From Enterobacter soli ATCC BAA-2102 (GTDB taxonomy: Bacteria; Pseudomonadota; Gammaproteobacteria; Enterobacterales; Enterobacteriaceae): a stretch of 64,000 nucleotides of DNA. Below the pieces are notes generated by a model that was not told the DNA's origin, made no database searches, and saw nothing but the letters and a program-made list of their open reading frames with translations. Numbering within the stretch: position 1 is the first letter of the stretch; each line of letters starts with the position of its first letter. The stretch is taken from NCBI RefSeq assembly GCF_001654845.1, contig NZ_LXES01000009.1, positions 88,864-152,863 on the forward strand, in the 5' to 3' direction. The position numbers were made by a program, and so were the translations under genes. Of the stretch, positions 1 to 12,430 are shown piece after piece.

Positions 1-957
1 GACAGCACGGATGAAACGCCTGCCACTTACAACCAGGCCGTTCGCCGTGCCGCCCCCGCCGTGGTTAACGTCTATAACCGCGGTCTTAACAGTTCGAGTC
101 ATAACCAGCTGGAAATCCGCACCCTCGGTTCCGGTGTGATTATGGATGAACGCGGCTATATCATTACCAACAAGCACGTTATCAACGATGCCGACCAGAT
201 AATCGTCGCATTGCAGGATGGCCGCGTGTTTGAAGCGCTGCTGGTTGGCTCAGACAGCCTGACCGACCTTGCCGTGCTGAAAATCAACGCCACTGGCGGC
301 CTGCCGGTCATCCCGATTAACCGCAAACGTACGCCGCATATCGGGGATGTTGTTCTGGCGATTGGTAACCCATACAACCTGGGGCAAACCATTACCCAGG
401 GGATTATCAGCGCCACCGGTCGAATCGGCCTGAACCCATCAGGCAGACAAAACTTCCTGCAAACGGATGCCTCTATCAACCACGGTAACTCCGGCGGCGC
501 GCTGGTGAACTCGCTGGGTGAACTGATGGGGATCAACACCTTATCTTTCGATAAGAGTAATGACGGCGAAACGCCTGAGGGGATCGGTTTTGCAATCCCG
601 TTCCAGCTGGCCACCAAAATCATGGACAAGCTGATCCGCGATGGTCGCGTGATCCGTGGCTACATTGGTATTGGCGGACGTGAAATTGCCCCAATGCATA
701 CCCAGGGTGGCGGCATTGATCAGATCCAGGGGATCGTGGTCAACGAAGTGTCACCTGGCGGCCCGGCAGCCAATGCAGGTATTCAGGTCAACGATGTGAT
801 TGTGTCAGTGAATGGCACACCGGCGGTATCTGCGCTGGAGACCATGGATCAGGTTGCGGAAATCCGTCCAGGTTCGATCATTCCGGTAGAAGTGATGCGT
901 AATGATAAGAAGCTGACAATCCAGGTGACTATCCAGGAATACCCGGCCACAAACTGA
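1..957 (+). CDS. degS: Periplasmic stress-sensor serine protease DegS (5' truncated by window)
   Basis: DegS is the inner-membrane-anchored trypsin-like protease that senses misfolded outer-membrane porin C-termini and makes the first cut in anti-sigma factor RseA, starting the sigma-E response. The reading frame is open from base 1 (D-S-T-D-E-T-P...), matching the region just after the membrane anchor of E. coli DegS (about residue 38), so only the N-terminal anchor is missing. Visible landmarks are the catalytic His in NKHVIND, the Asp in SLTDLAVL, the Ser in NHGNSGGAL, and one C-terminal PDZ domain (about the last 95 residues, starting near RGYIGIGG). The GTG at base 61 is internal and is not the start. 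It is near-identical to E. coli DegS over the visible part. In E. coli degQ lies upstream; that is outside the window. Confidence 0.97.
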   Translation, partial: DSTDETPATYNQAVRRAAPAVVNVYNRGLNSSSHNQLEIRTLGSGVIMDERGYIITNKHVINDADQIIVALQDGRVFEALLVGSDSLTDLAVLKINATGGLPVIPINRKRTPHIGDVVLAIGNPYNLGQTITQGIISATGRIGLNPSGRQNFLQTDASINHGNSGGALVNSLGELMGINTLSFDKSNDGETPEGIGFAIPFQLATKIMDKLIRDGRVIRGYIGIGGREIAPMHTQGGGIDQIQGIVVNEVSPGGPAANAGIQVNDVIVSVNGTPAVSALETMDQVAEIRPGSIIPVEVMRNDKKLTIQVTIQEYPATN

Positions 958-966
958 CGCGCATAA

Positions 967-997
967 AAAAACCGAAGCCTGTGCTTCGGTTTTTTTT
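967..997. terminator. Rho-independent terminator after degS
   Basis: An 8-bp perfect stem (accgaagc / gcttcggt, 971-978 with 983-990) with a 4-nt loop is followed by a run of eight T. An A-run precedes it, so it may also work for the convergent mdh transcript on the minus strand. Confidence 0.85.
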
Positions 998-1030
998 GCC
1001 GGGTGGCGCTTACGCTTACCCGGCCTACAA
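998..1030. repeat. REP-like palindromic element
   Basis: The sequence beginning gccgggtggcg and ending acccggcctac is the typical enterobacterial repetitive extragenic palindrome, an imperfect inverted repeat with ccggg arms. It sits between two convergent genes, where REPs are usually found. Confidence 0.75.
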
Positions 1031-1043
1031 GGGGGAGGACGTT

Positions 1044-2850
<1,807 letters not shown>

Positions 2851-3228
2851 CCCTTCTCCCCGTGGCCGCTGGCTGCGGGGATCATCCTGCTCCCGCCTCG
2901 TTTCACCCTACTTTGTACCACTCTTCACTTTGACAAATAGTGCGTTTTACCGCGTTCAAACATTCATTTGGTGAATGCTAAATCAACAAATCGCACAAAA
3001 AATCAAAGTCTCATATCCATATGATTTTTTTAGACATAACCAAACAACGTGACGAGAAAATGACCATTTTTATACATTTTGGTTATAAAAAATACGTTGG
3101 TTAACACTTAATTACCACCGAAACAATTAGCATGGTATTAATTTTTGTCGTTATTAGTGTATACTTGATTTTGTGATGAGGGTCACGAAACAAGACCCCA
3201 ATAAAAAAATTCGACGAGGTAAAGAATC
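2851..3228. promoter_or_regulatory. AT-rich intergenic region upstream of yhcN
   Basis: A 378-base stretch with no credible gene. A GC-rich hairpin lies just after argR (ccccg ... cgggg, about 2859-2880), without a strong T-run. The rest is very AT-rich. A possible extended -10 element tatact lies at 3160-3165, about 64 bases before the yhcN start, but no good -35 box accompanies it. An aggt ribosome-binding site precedes the yhcN ATG. Confidence 0.4.
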
Positions 3229-3492
3229 ATGAAAATCAAAACTACTGTAGCGGCTCTGAGCGTTCTGTCTGTCCTGTCATTCGGTGCTTTCGCAGCCAAC
3301 TCCATCAACGCAGATCAGGCGCAATCCCGCCAGGCAATCGGTACGGTTTCCGTAGGTGCTATCAGCACTTCGCCTATGGATATGAACACGATGCTGAACA
3401 AAAAAGCGGAAGAACAAGGCGCGTCATCTTATCGCATCATTGAAGCCCGCACTGGCGACCACTGGCACGCAACAGCTGAACTGTACAAATAA
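3229..3492 (+). CDS. yhcN: YhcN-family periplasmic stress protein
   Basis: Small exported protein of the BhsA/McbA/YhcN family (YdgH-type beta-alpha-beta fold, formerly DUF1471). It has 87 residues, with a signal peptide of about 22 residues (MKIKTTVAALSVLSVLSFGA, cleavage after FAA). The mature part has the family signature: GTVSVG, SPMD, and a C-terminal GDHWHATAELYK. The first 22 residues are identical to what I recall of E. coli YhcN, which is linked to cytoplasmic acid and peroxide stress. A paralogue follows 106 bases downstream. Confidence 0.93.
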   Translation: MKIKTTVAALSVLSVLSFGAFAANSINADQAQSRQAIGTVSVGAISTSPMDMNTMLNKKAEEQGASSYRIIEARTGDHWHATAELYK

Positions 3493-3598
3493 GAATTGCT
3501 GATATCTGAAGACATAATTTCCCTTAACGGCACCAGGCATAAAAAAAGCAGTTTAACCCTTCTCGCCGTTAAGCAAACACGATTCAGGAGTAATGACT

Positions 3599-3865
3599 AT
3601 GAACACTAAATTAATCATCGCAACCCTTGGCCTGGCCTCTGTTCTCTCTTTTGGCGCGAGCGCCGCAGTTCACCAGGTGAATGCCGAACAAGCAGAAAAT
3701 CTGCAATCCATGGGTAGCGTATCTGTTGCAGCGGTAGCGGGTTCTCCGATGGATATCCGTCAGGAATTGGCCGCTAAAGCTGAAAAAGCAGGCGCCAGCA
3801 GCTATCGGATCACCGAACTGAACGAAGGTGACCACTGGCACGCAACGGCTGAACTGTACAAATAA
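3599..3865 (+). CDS. Second YhcN-family periplasmic protein (tandem paralogue)
   Basis: This gene is a paralogue of the preceding yhcN: the last twelve residues (GDHWHATAELYK) are identical and the mature domains align throughout (GSVSVA, SPMD, GASSYRI). I use the ATG at 3599 (88 residues) rather than 3593, because the AGGAG at 3586-3590 is 8 bases from 3599 but only 2 from 3593. The signal peptide is MNTKLIIATLGLASVLSFGA with cleavage near SAA. A strong terminator follows. The pair probably arose by local duplication; whether the two differ in function cannot be told from sequence. Confidence 0.88.
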   Translation: MNTKLIIATLGLASVLSFGASAAVHQVNAEQAENLQSMGSVSVAAVAGSPMDIRQELAAKAEKAGASSYRITELNEGDHWHATAELYK

Positions 3866-3893
3866 ACCCTCGTCGTATCTCATCATACGACTT

Positions 3894-3923
3894 GCCCCTG
3901 ACTCCGGTCAGGGGCTTTTTTTT
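3894..3923 (+). terminator. Rho-independent terminator of the yhcN pair
   Basis: A 9-bp perfect stem (gcccctgac / gtcaggggc) with a tccg loop is followed by eight T. It separates the yhcN pair from convergent yhcO. Confidence 0.9.
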
Positions 3924-3932
3924 ATCTGTGAT

Positions 3933-4205
3933 TCAATACCGGGCGTTAAAACGCAACTGCCCTTCAAGCTCTTCTTCAGCCTCATCGAACAACAACACCA
4001 GCGCACCAAAACGCCTGCGCAGTTTTTCCGGCAGATGGATAAATTCGATTTCCAGCGGTAATGGCAACTGATTGCCGGTAACCACATCCCACAGTGTGTC
4101 TAAATTGGTGACGCTTTCCCGCTCCAGGTCAAACACCCGAATAAAGTCACGATAGAAGTCTTCCTGACTGTCGATCTCGTCAAAATCAAATGTGTAGGTT
4201 TTCAT
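3933..4205 (-). CDS. yhcO: Barstar-family protein YhcO
   Basis: A 90-residue acidic protein of the barstar (barnase inhibitor) family: [18 protein letters not shown] at the N terminus, [10 protein letters not shown] in the centre, and acidic [11 protein letters not shown] near the C terminus. Family members bind and inhibit RNases. No barnase-like partner is visible nearby, so its target is unknown. Its position next to yhcN is as in E. coli. Confidence 0.88.
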   Translation of the reverse strand: MKTYTFDFDEIDSQEDFYRDFIRVFDLERESVTNLDTLWDVVTGNQLPLPLEIEFIHLPEKLRRRFGALVLLFDEAEEELEGQLRFNARY

Positions 4206-4250
4206 TGCCAGCCACCCGGTCCAGGCGGGCGGCAGATGCCGCCCTGACGA

Positions 4251-5705
4251 TTATAATCCCCCAATATGCAGGGTTTTGACTTCCAGAAACTCTTCCAGCC
4301 CCAACACAGAGCCTTCACGGCCTAGCCCTGACTCTTTAACGCCGCCGAAAGGTCCCAGCTCAGTCGAGACGGCGCATTCGTTAATGCCGATCATGCCACT
4401 TTCAATGGCCTGAGAAACGCGGAACACGCGCGACAGGTTCTGGGTATAGAAATAGGCTGCCAGGCCGAAGGGAGTATTATTGGAGCGCTGAATGACTTCC
4501 TCTTCTGACGTAAAGCGGAAGCAGGCAGCGACCGGGCCAAATGTCTCTTCTGCTGCAAGCAGCATATCTTCGTGGCAATCACCCAAAACAGTCGGTGTCC
4601 AGAAGTTACCGCCCAGAGGATGCGCCTTGCCGCCTGCCAGCACGGTTGCACCTTTGGCAACGGCATCTTCAACATGCTCGCGCACTTTACTCACCGCCGC
4701 AGGCTCAATCATCGGCCCCACGACAACGCCCTCATCAAGCCCATTTCCGACTTTCAGCGCTTTCACGGCATCAGCAAGCTTGTTCACAAACTGGTCGTAG
4801 ACGGTTTCCTGAATATAGAAGCGGTTTACGCTGACGCAAACCTGCCCGGCATTACGGAATTTGTTGGCGATAGCACCTTTCACGGCGGCATCGATATCGG
4901 CATCTTCAAAGACGATATAGGGCGCGTTTCCGCCCAGCTCCATAGAGACTTTTTTCATTGTCTCGGCCGCGTTGCGTACCAGCGTTTTACCTACCGCAGT
5001 CGAACCGGTGAAGGAAATTTTACGTACATCGTGGCTGGCCATAATCGCATCGCTGATTTCGTGCGTGTTCCCTGCCACGGCGTTTAATACACCATCCGGC
5101 ACACCCGCCTGTTTTGCCAGCGTCAACAGAGCAAAGGCGCTTAGCGGCGTGTTATTAGCCGGTTTGATCACGCCAGTGCATCCCGCGGCCAGCGCCGGAC
5201 CCAGCTTACGCGTCAGCATCGCCATCGGGAAGTTCCAGGGCGTAATCGCCGCCACCACACCGACAGGTTCACGGGTAGCCAGAATGCGCGAGCCGGGTTT
5301 GATCGGCGGGATAATCTCACCGTTCGCCCGTTTAGCCTGTTCAGCAAACCACTGGATAAAACTTGCTGCATACTCAACTTCGCCCTCGGCCTCTTTGAGG
5401 GGCTTACCCTGCTCGGTGGTCATTAACCGCCCGAGCCAGCTTTTGTTTTCAATAATCAGTTCATACCAGCGATACAGGATCGTCGAACGCTCCTTCGCTG
5501 TTTTCGCCCGCCAGGCGGGGAAAGCACGGGTCGCCGCCGCAATGGCGTCTTCGGTTTCTTTTTTTCCTGCTTTTGCGACTTTGGCGATCACCTCACCCGT
5601 TGCCGGGTTGAGCACATCAAAGGTGGTTGTCAGCGTTATCCATTCGCCATTTACCAGATAACCGGTCTGAAAGAGTGCATTGTCCTGAAGTGCCTGGGTA
5701 GTCAT
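4251..5705 (-). CDS. NAD(P)-dependent succinate-semialdehyde dehydrogenase-like aldehyde dehydrogenase
   Basis: A 484-residue aldehyde dehydrogenase of the GabD/Sad group, which oxidises succinate semialdehyde or related aldehydes to acids. Key residues are visible: Asn158 in TPWNFP, the cofactor loop FTGSTAVGK (residues 232-240), general base Glu256 in MELGGN, and catalytic Cys290 in GQVC. The residue two after the catalytic Cys is Ser, whereas E. coli GabD has a second Cys, as I recall. I start at the ATG at 5705, which has an excellent ribosome-binding site (agggagg, 5710-5716); an upstream in-frame ATG at 5756 would lie in a terminator. It stands alone between yhcO and aaeB, a place without such a gene in K-12. 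The substrate is inferred from family only. Confidence 0.87.
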   Translation of the reverse strand: MTTQALQDNALFQTGYLVNGEWITLTTTFDVLNPATGEVIAKVAKAGKKETEDAIAAATRAFPAWRAKTAKERSTILYRWYELIIENKSWLGRLMTTEQGKPLKEAEGEVEYAASFIQWFAEQAKRANGEIIPPIKPGSRILATREPVGVVAAITPWNFPMAMLTRKLGPALAAGCTGVIKPANNTPLSAFALLTLAKQAGVPDGVLNAVAGNTHEISDAIMASHDVRKISFTGSTAVGKTLVRNAAETMKKVSMELGGNAPYIVFEDADIDAAVKGAIANKFRNAGQVCVSVNRFYIQETVYDQFVNKLADAVKALKVGNGLDEGVVVGPMIEPAAVSKVREHVEDAVAKGATVLAGGKAHPLGGNFWTPTVLGDCHEDMLLAAEETFGPVAACFRFTSEEEVIQRSNNTPFGLAAYFYTQNLSRVFRVSQAIESGMIGINECAVSTELGPFGGVKESGLGREGSVLGLEEFLEVKTLHIGGL

Positions 5706-5753
5706 ATGTCCTCCCTTTCTGAGTTTAAGAACTTGCAAGACTAAGTATAGCCA

Positions 5754-5786
5754 CAAAAAAACCGACGCTTTTGGCGTCGGTTTTTT
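5754..5786 (-). terminator. Terminator downstream of aaeB
   Basis: An 8-bp stem (accgacgc, 5761-5768, with gcgtcggt, 5774-5781) flanked by A- and T-runs. On the minus strand it ends the aaeXAB transcript before the aldehyde dehydrogenase gene. Confidence 0.85.
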
Positions 5787-5793
5787 AAGGTAA

Positions 5794-7761
5794 TCAGTTG
5801 TCTGTTAGCGCGTTCTGGTAGCGATGAAGCATAAACACCAATCGCTCTACCGGCTCTGTGACCTGCGGTGGCGCTTCCCAGATGCGCAGCTTCTCCTGGT
5901 AAATATCCAGCTCTTCCAGCAGCTGCTTAAAGTAGCGGCGGCGTTTGTCATCACTGGAGGCTGAAATGACATGATCGGCGGTGCGGCGCAGCTGGCGGTG
6001 AAACGCTGAGAGATCGTCGTTGATCGGCACTGGCGCATTTCGCAAACGCTGGTGCGCGATGATCATCGTTAATGCCAGGCGGAACTTGGCGATGTCGCCA
6101 GGGAATTTATTCAGCAGTAAAAACAGCTGCTGATACAGCGCGGGCAAGTGGTTCTCTTTACGCCGCGCGGCGTTGGTGGTCATAGACGATACCGCAGCCG
6201 AAACAAACTGATTTAACAACACGCGGCCGGTGCGCGCCTGTGAGTTATCGCGTACCAGCAGAATGACCATCATCGCCAGGAAGCAGCCCACCAACTGCCC
6301 CAGCGCGCTGTCGAGGAACTGACTGAAATGGAAGGTCATTGGGTTATCCAGCACAATGATGTTAATGGTGCTCGCCAGCGCCCCCAGAGAACCAATACGG
6401 CGCTTCTGTACCTCAATACCAATAAAGAAGGCCAGTACCGCCAGGCTAATACAGAGCAGCAGCATACTTTGCTGGGTCGAAGGGATGATCACCAGGAAAT
6501 AGAAGGCGCCAATCGGCAAGGCGGCAATGGTCCCGTACAGGAAATCAATCGCCACCATCCGTGGGTTTGGCAGGCGCATTGCCAGCGAGGTGACAACGGC
6601 AATCATCACCATGGCACCGCTACCGGAAGTCCAGCCCGTCCAGAGCCAGAACAGCGTGCCAAGCATACAGGCAAGCGTTGTACGCCAGAAGTTAACCATC
6701 GCGTGATGCCGCTCGGCAGACTCCGGCTTGATAACCACTTCGCCTTGCAAGACGTCTTCTTCGGTTGCGCTGATTTTGGTGTTGCTGATCACGCCACGTT
6801 TGAGCAACAGATAGCGTGTGGCCGCGCCAACCCAGGTATAGATTGTCTCCGGCGTATCGCGTTCACCCGTCCAGGCGATGACCCTACGCATACGTTTAAG
6901 CTGTTTGTGGACATCCTGTACCGTTTCAACCGGCTCATCAAACAGCTCCCGGAAGGTATCGGTCACCACTTCCGGGCGCGTGTTCTGGATAAGATAGGTT
7001 TCGCACGCCTGGGTTATCAGGGTGAGTGATAGCGTATTGATGGCTTTCAGGCGGCGATTAGCACGCGCCCAGCGGGATGACTCCATGTTCAGGTTGCTGC
7101 GCATCCCTTCCAGAGCTGCCGTGCGACGCACCAGCCCGCTCCAGGCTTTATCAACCACTTCGCTGTCGCCATGCTTAATGCACAGCTGCATCAGTTGATA
7201 CTGCGCAACCAGCAGCGAATCCAGCTCAATATCGACTTCTTGTTTGATTGAACGAGGCGAGAAAAGCAGGTCGGCTACAATGGCGCAGACAATACCAATG
7301 ACGATTTCACTACAACGCTCCACTGCAAATTGCGGTGCGAGCAGCGGATCGGTCTGAATAGTGATGATGATGATCAGCGCGGTATAACCCGAAAGCCCCC
7401 AGGCGTAAGAGTTTTCCACCTTCACAAGGGAAGAGATCCAGGTACAGAAACCGGCCCAGATACAACACACCATCAGCATCAGCAGAGGCGTGCGGATCAT
7501 CAGAATGATGATCGTTAGCGCCGCAATACAGCCGATGAACGTCCCGACGATACGCAACATCCCGCGGTAGCGGATAGCGCCCGAGTAAGGTTCACCGCCC
7601 GCAGCAAATGCCGGGCCGGCGGCCACAATCGCCGCCGTCAGCACAGCCCAGCGGGGTGTTTCCAGCTGGAAGTGAAAGCCGACAAACAGCGCCAGCACAA
7701 TGGCACATGCCAGCTTCACGGCGAAGCGGATGTGCTGGCTGGCGATGGAGAAGATGCCCAT
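5794..7761 (-). CDS. aaeB: p-Hydroxybenzoic acid efflux pump subunit AaeB
   Basis: Inner-membrane transporter subunit of the AaeAB pump, which exports aromatic carboxylic acids such as p-hydroxybenzoate. It has 655 residues, the E. coli length. It belongs to the FUSC/aromatic acid exporter family: two bundles of transmembrane helices (about residues 10-165 and 365-510), each followed by a cytoplasmic region of about 150-200 residues. It is the last gene of aaeXAB and starts 5 bases after aaeA ends. Confidence 0.96.
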   Translation of the reverse strand: MGIFSIASQHIRFAVKLACAIVLALFVGFHFQLETPRWAVLTAAIVAAGPAFAAGGEPYSGAIRYRGMLRIVGTFIGCIAALTIIILMIRTPLLMLMVCCIWAGFCTWISSLVKVENSYAWGLSGYTALIIIITIQTDPLLAPQFAVERCSEIVIGIVCAIVADLLFSPRSIKQEVDIELDSLLVAQYQLMQLCIKHGDSEVVDKAWSGLVRRTAALEGMRSNLNMESSRWARANRRLKAINTLSLTLITQACETYLIQNTRPEVVTDTFRELFDEPVETVQDVHKQLKRMRRVIAWTGERDTPETIYTWVGAATRYLLLKRGVISNTKISATEEDVLQGEVVIKPESAERHHAMVNFWRTTLACMLGTLFWLWTGWTSGSGAMVMIAVVTSLAMRLPNPRMVAIDFLYGTIAALPIGAFYFLVIIPSTQQSMLLLCISLAVLAFFIGIEVQKRRIGSLGALASTINIIVLDNPMTFHFSQFLDSALGQLVGCFLAMMVILLVRDNSQARTGRVLLNQFVSAAVSSMTTNAARRKENHLPALYQQLFLLLNKFPGDIAKFRLALTMIIAHQRLRNAPVPINDDLSAFHRQLRRTADHVISASSDDKRRRYFKQLLEELDIYQEKLRIWEAPPQVTEPVERLVFMLHRYQNALTDN

Positions 7762-7766
7762 AGCGA

Positions 7767-8699
7767 TTAACCAAACTCACGCAGGCGATGTGCGATTTTA
7801 CGGAAGATAGAATCCTGGCTGGCATCCCGGTCTTTTTCGCCGGTAATCACCACCGTGGCGGTTGTCCCCGCAGGCCACAGGTTCCCCTGCTGCTCATCCA
7901 GATGAATACGCACCGGCACACGCTGCGCCAGACGCACCCACTCAAGATTGGAATCAACGGTAGCCATGCCTTTCGTGTCGTTGGTGCTGCTGGAGTTAGT
8001 GACACCCGCTGCTACGCTGTCCACCGTTCCTTTCAGCACGCGGTTACTGCCAAGCGGAGTAATTTCTGCACGATACCCCGGACGCACGCCCTCAAGCTTG
8101 GTTTCTTCCATATAGGCAAGTACGTAGAATGAGTTTTGCTTCACCAGCGCGACCGCGGTGGAACCCCGGGTAATAAACTCACCGGTATAAACATTCAGGT
8201 TTGTCACCCAGCCGTCAGAGGGCGCACGGATCACGGTACGCTCCAGATCGAGCTTCGCCAGATCGCGCGTTGCTTCAGATTTGGCCAGTTGATGCAGCAC
8301 GGTTTGCAGCACGTTATTGGACTGGTCAATCTCTTCACGAGACATAGCCTGAACACCTAACTGGTTGCGGCGTCCGGCTTCACGACGTTTTTCAGCCGCC
8401 AGTGCCTGGTAGTAGGCTACGTCGGCTTCAGCCTCTTCTAAGGCTTTTTGATAACGTGGCTGGTCGATGGTGAACAGTACCTGATCCTTTTTCACCAGCT
8501 GGTTATCGTGTACGTTCACCGCAGTGATAAGACCGGCGACATCTGGTGCTATCGCCACCACATCGGCACTAAAGCGCGCATCGCGCGTCCACGGTGATTC
8601 GGTGTAATAGACCCAGGCGCGAAAAATAGCGATGAACGCGAGGATAACCAGCGCCATGGTGATGGCGGTGCGGGAGATTTTTCTTGTTAGCGTTTTCAC
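7767..8699 (-). CDS. aaeA: p-Hydroxybenzoic acid efflux pump, membrane-fusion subunit AaeA
   Basis: Periplasmic adaptor (HlyD/EmrA type) of the AaeAB pump. It has one N-terminal membrane anchor (about residues 10-30), a lipoyl/barrel-sandwich hybrid domain (IAPDVAGLI), an alpha-hairpin (about 85-150) and beta-barrel domains. I choose the GTG at 8699 (310 residues, matching E. coli AaeA) over the ATG at 8714: a gagg ribosome-binding site is 5 bases before the GTG, and this start leaves aaeX intact with a 7-base gap instead of an overlap. Confidence 0.94.
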   Translation of the reverse strand: MKTLTRKISRTAITMALVILAFIAIFRAWVYYTESPWTRDARFSADVVAIAPDVAGLITAVNVHDNQLVKKDQVLFTIDQPRYQKALEEAEADVAYYQALAAEKRREAGRRNQLGVQAMSREEIDQSNNVLQTVLHQLAKSEATRDLAKLDLERTVIRAPSDGWVTNLNVYTGEFITRGSTAVALVKQNSFYVLAYMEETKLEGVRPGYRAEITPLGSNRVLKGTVDSVAAGVTNSSSTNDTKGMATVDSNLEWVRLAQRVPVRIHLDEQQGNLWPAGTTATVVITGEKDRDASQDSIFRKIAHRLREFG

Positions 8700-8706
8700 A
8701 TCGACC

Positions 8707-8910
8707 TCAGACAAACATGCGCGATATTAGATAAAACAGGCAGCAATACAGCGCGGTATTAAACAATGCAGGATGCCAGACGAAATCGTAGATCCCGGTA
8801 GGAACCAGCACCTTGCGCACCAGCCAGAAGATCGCCAGTGATAAAAGAAGTTCGAAGAATATCGGTGGGAACGACAAACCGAACACCACGATAACGGGAA
8901 ACAGACTCAT
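8707..8910 (-). CDS. aaeX: Small membrane protein AaeX
   Basis: A 67-residue protein with two hydrophobic segments (about residues 4-30 and 44-64), DUF1656 family. It is the first gene of aaeXAB, and its length and sequence match E. coli AaeX. Function unknown; it is always tied to the AaeAB pump. Confidence 0.93.
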   Translation of the reverse strand: MSLFPVIVVFGLSFPPIFFELLLSLAIFWLVRKVLVPTGIYDFVWHPALFNTALYCCLFYLISRMFV

Positions 8911-9089
8911 GTTGACCTTGATTAGAGAGAGTGCAGGCTACAGAATTTTTAAGCACACGCCACCGCAGGAGAGCAAGAAAAGCTGGGCGAGAGTGGCGTA
9001 GCCGTTATGTAATTAATAATATATTAACGTAACTGTTATGCTGTTATCTATAATATGTGATCTAAATCACTTTTAAGCCAGAGTGAACA
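8911..9089. promoter_or_regulatory. Divergent aaeXAB / aaeR promoter region
   Basis: A 179-base AT-rich spacer between the pump operon and its LysR-type regulator. By family knowledge AaeR acts here in response to aromatic acids. Several AT-rich dyads (around 9010-9075) could be LysR sites, but I cannot single out one. Confidence 0.55.
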
Positions 9090-10016
9090 ATGGAACGTTT
9101 AAAACGCATGTCGGTCTTCGCCAAAGTGGTCGAACTTGGCTCCTTTACTGCCGCTGCCAGACAGCTCCAGATGAGCGTCTCTTCCATCAGCCAGACGGTT
9201 TCGAAACTGGAAGATGAGCTACAGGTAAAACTGTTGAACCGGAGCACTCGCAGCATTGGGCTGACGGAAGCGGGCAAAATTTACTACCAGGGTTGCCGTC
9301 GCATGTTGCAGGAAGTGCAGGAAGTGCACGAACAGCTCTATGCCTTTAACAACACGCCCATCGGTACGCTGCGCATCGGTTGTTCTTCAACTATGGCACA
9401 AAATGTACTCGCTGGCATGACAGCTGAAATGCTCAAAGAGTACCCCGGATTAACGGTAAATCTGGTCACCGGGATCCCCGCGCCGGATCTGATCGCCGAC
9501 GGGCTAGATGTGGTGATCCGCGTCGGTGCGTTGCAGGATTCCAGCCTCTTTTCCCGCCGCCTGGGGAGTATGCCTATGGTGGTCTGCGCCTCAAAGAGCT
9601 ACCTGGCCCAGTATGGCGTCCCGGAAAAACCCGCCGACCTCAGCAACCATTCATGGCTGGAGTACAGCGTCCGCCCGGACAACGAATTCGAGTTGATTGC
9701 TCCGGAAGGCCTTTCAACCAAACTGCTGCCGGAAGGGCGGTTTGTCACCAACGATCCGATGACCATCTCGCGCTGGCTGGTTGCAGGTGCCGGGATCGCC
9801 TACGTGCCCCTGATGTGGGTGATCAACGAGATCAACAGCGGAGTACTGGAGATCCTGTTCCCGCGCTATCAGTCCGACCCACGTCCGGTGTATGCCCTGT
9901 ACACCGAAAAAGACAAGCTGCCGCTGAAAGTGCAGGTGTGTATTAACTATCTGACGGAGTATTTTGTGGAAGTGGCGGAGCTGTTTCAGGGAATGCGGGG
10001 AAGACGCAAAGAGTAA
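9090..10016 (+). CDS. aaeR: LysR-type activator of the aromatic-acid efflux operon, AaeR
   Basis: A LysR-family transcriptional regulator of 308 residues. The N-terminal helix-turn-helix covers about residues 3-60 (GSFTAAARQL ... LLNRSTRSIGLTEAG), and the C-terminal periplasmic-binding-like effector domain covers about 90-295. It is divergent from aaeXAB, the classic LysR arrangement, and is the orthologue of E. coli AaeR (QseA). Confidence 0.94.
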   Translation: MERLKRMSVFAKVVELGSFTAAARQLQMSVSSISQTVSKLEDELQVKLLNRSTRSIGLTEAGKIYYQGCRRMLQEVQEVHEQLYAFNNTPIGTLRIGCSSTMAQNVLAGMTAEMLKEYPGLTVNLVTGIPAPDLIADGLDVVIRVGALQDSSLFSRRLGSMPMVVCASKSYLAQYGVPEKPADLSNHSWLEYSVRPDNEFELIAPEGLSTKLLPEGRFVTNDPMTISRWLVAGAGIAYVPLMWVINEINSGVLEILFPRYQSDPRPVYALYTEKDKLPLKVQVCINYLTEYFVEVAELFQGMRGRRKE

Positions 10017-10022
10017 TAATTA

Positions 10023-10061
10023 AATCCCGGAAGAATATTTGGCATGAATATTTCCGGGATT
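10023..10061 (+). other. Stem-loop after aaeR
   Basis: An inverted repeat (aatcccgga, 10023-10031, with tccgggatt, 10053-10061), extended inside by an aatatt/aatatt pair. It has no T-run, so it may protect or end the aaeR message only weakly. Confidence 0.5.
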
Positions 10062-10233
10062 CCCCCGCCGCATTTCAGGAATTTTCCCGCCTTACTATCA
10101 AGAATAGCGAATTGACACCGCCACCACCCGACATTTACCGTGTAAGCAGTCTGACATTCAGACTGTTATTTTTTTGTTACCAATATGAATAATAAAAATA
10201 TAATTTTCAGGATTATTTAAACAAGGACCAGAA

Positions 10234-10848
10234 ATGAATCTATTTGAACAAACACCGCCTTCACGCAGGCGCTACGGGCTTGCTGCGTTCATTGGGCTGA
10301 TCGCAGGGATTGTCTCCGCGTTCGTCAAATGGGGAGCCGAAGTGCCCCTTCCCCCGCGTAGCCCCACCGATTTATTCAGCGGTGCATGTGGGCCAGAGCA
10401 ATTAATAAGAGCAGCGAGTCAGATTGATTGCTCTCGCAACTTTTTAAATCCTCCTTATATATTTTTACGCGACTGGCTGGGTGTTGTTGATCCTAACGCG
10501 GCGGTTTACACATTTGCCGGGCATATATTTAACTGGGTTGGCGTCACGCATATTATCTTCTCTATCGTCTTCGCCGTAGGTTATTGCATAGTTGCAGAAG
10601 TCTTCCCAAAAATTAAACTCTGGCAAGGCCTGCTCGCCGGTGCACTAGCGCAGCTTTTTGTCCACATGATCTCGTTCCCGCTGATGGGGCTGACCCCACC
10701 GCTTTTCGAACTCCCCTGGTATGAGCACGTTTCGGAGATCGTGGGGCATCTGATCTGGTTCTGGTCGATTGAAATTATTCGCCGTGATTTACGTAACCGT
10801 ATCACTCACGAGCCCGACCCTGAGTTCCCGCGCGGAAACTTACGTTAA
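10234..10848 (+). CDS. yagU: YagU family inner-membrane protein
   Basis: A 204-residue membrane protein, DUF1440/YagU family, nearly identical to E. coli YagU, which is reported to contribute to acid resistance. Hydrophobic segments lie at about residues 15-32, 90-120, 128-150 and 165-183. The start [15 protein letters not shown] matches the family. In E. coli K-12 yagU lies elsewhere (near 6 min); here it sits between aaeR and tldD and ends in its own terminator. Confidence 0.92.
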   Translation: MNLFEQTPPSRRRYGLAAFIGLIAGIVSAFVKWGAEVPLPPRSPTDLFSGACGPEQLIRAASQIDCSRNFLNPPYIFLRDWLGVVDPNAAVYTFAGHIFNWVGVTHIIFSIVFAVGYCIVAEVFPKIKLWQGLLAGALAQLFVHMISFPLMGLTPPLFELPWYEHVSEIVGHLIWFWSIEIIRRDLRNRITHEPDPEFPRGNLR

Positions 10849-10852
10849 AATA

Positions 10853-10885
10853 AATGGCGCTACCCACAGAGTAGCGCCATTTTTC
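10853..10885 (+). terminator. Terminator after yagU
   Basis: An 11-bp perfect stem (aatggcgctac, 10853-10863, with gtagcgccatt, 10871-10881) is followed by T residues. It separates yagU from convergent tldD. Confidence 0.85.
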
Positions 10886-10898
10886 ATGTCGGGTCAGG

Positions 10899-12425
<1,527 letters not shown>

Positions 12426-12430
12426 TCAAA

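Noticed and set aside
61..957. GTG at 61 as the start of a short DegS
   Set aside because: The frame is open to base 1 with residues that match DegS upstream of this codon; the gene is cut by the window edge.
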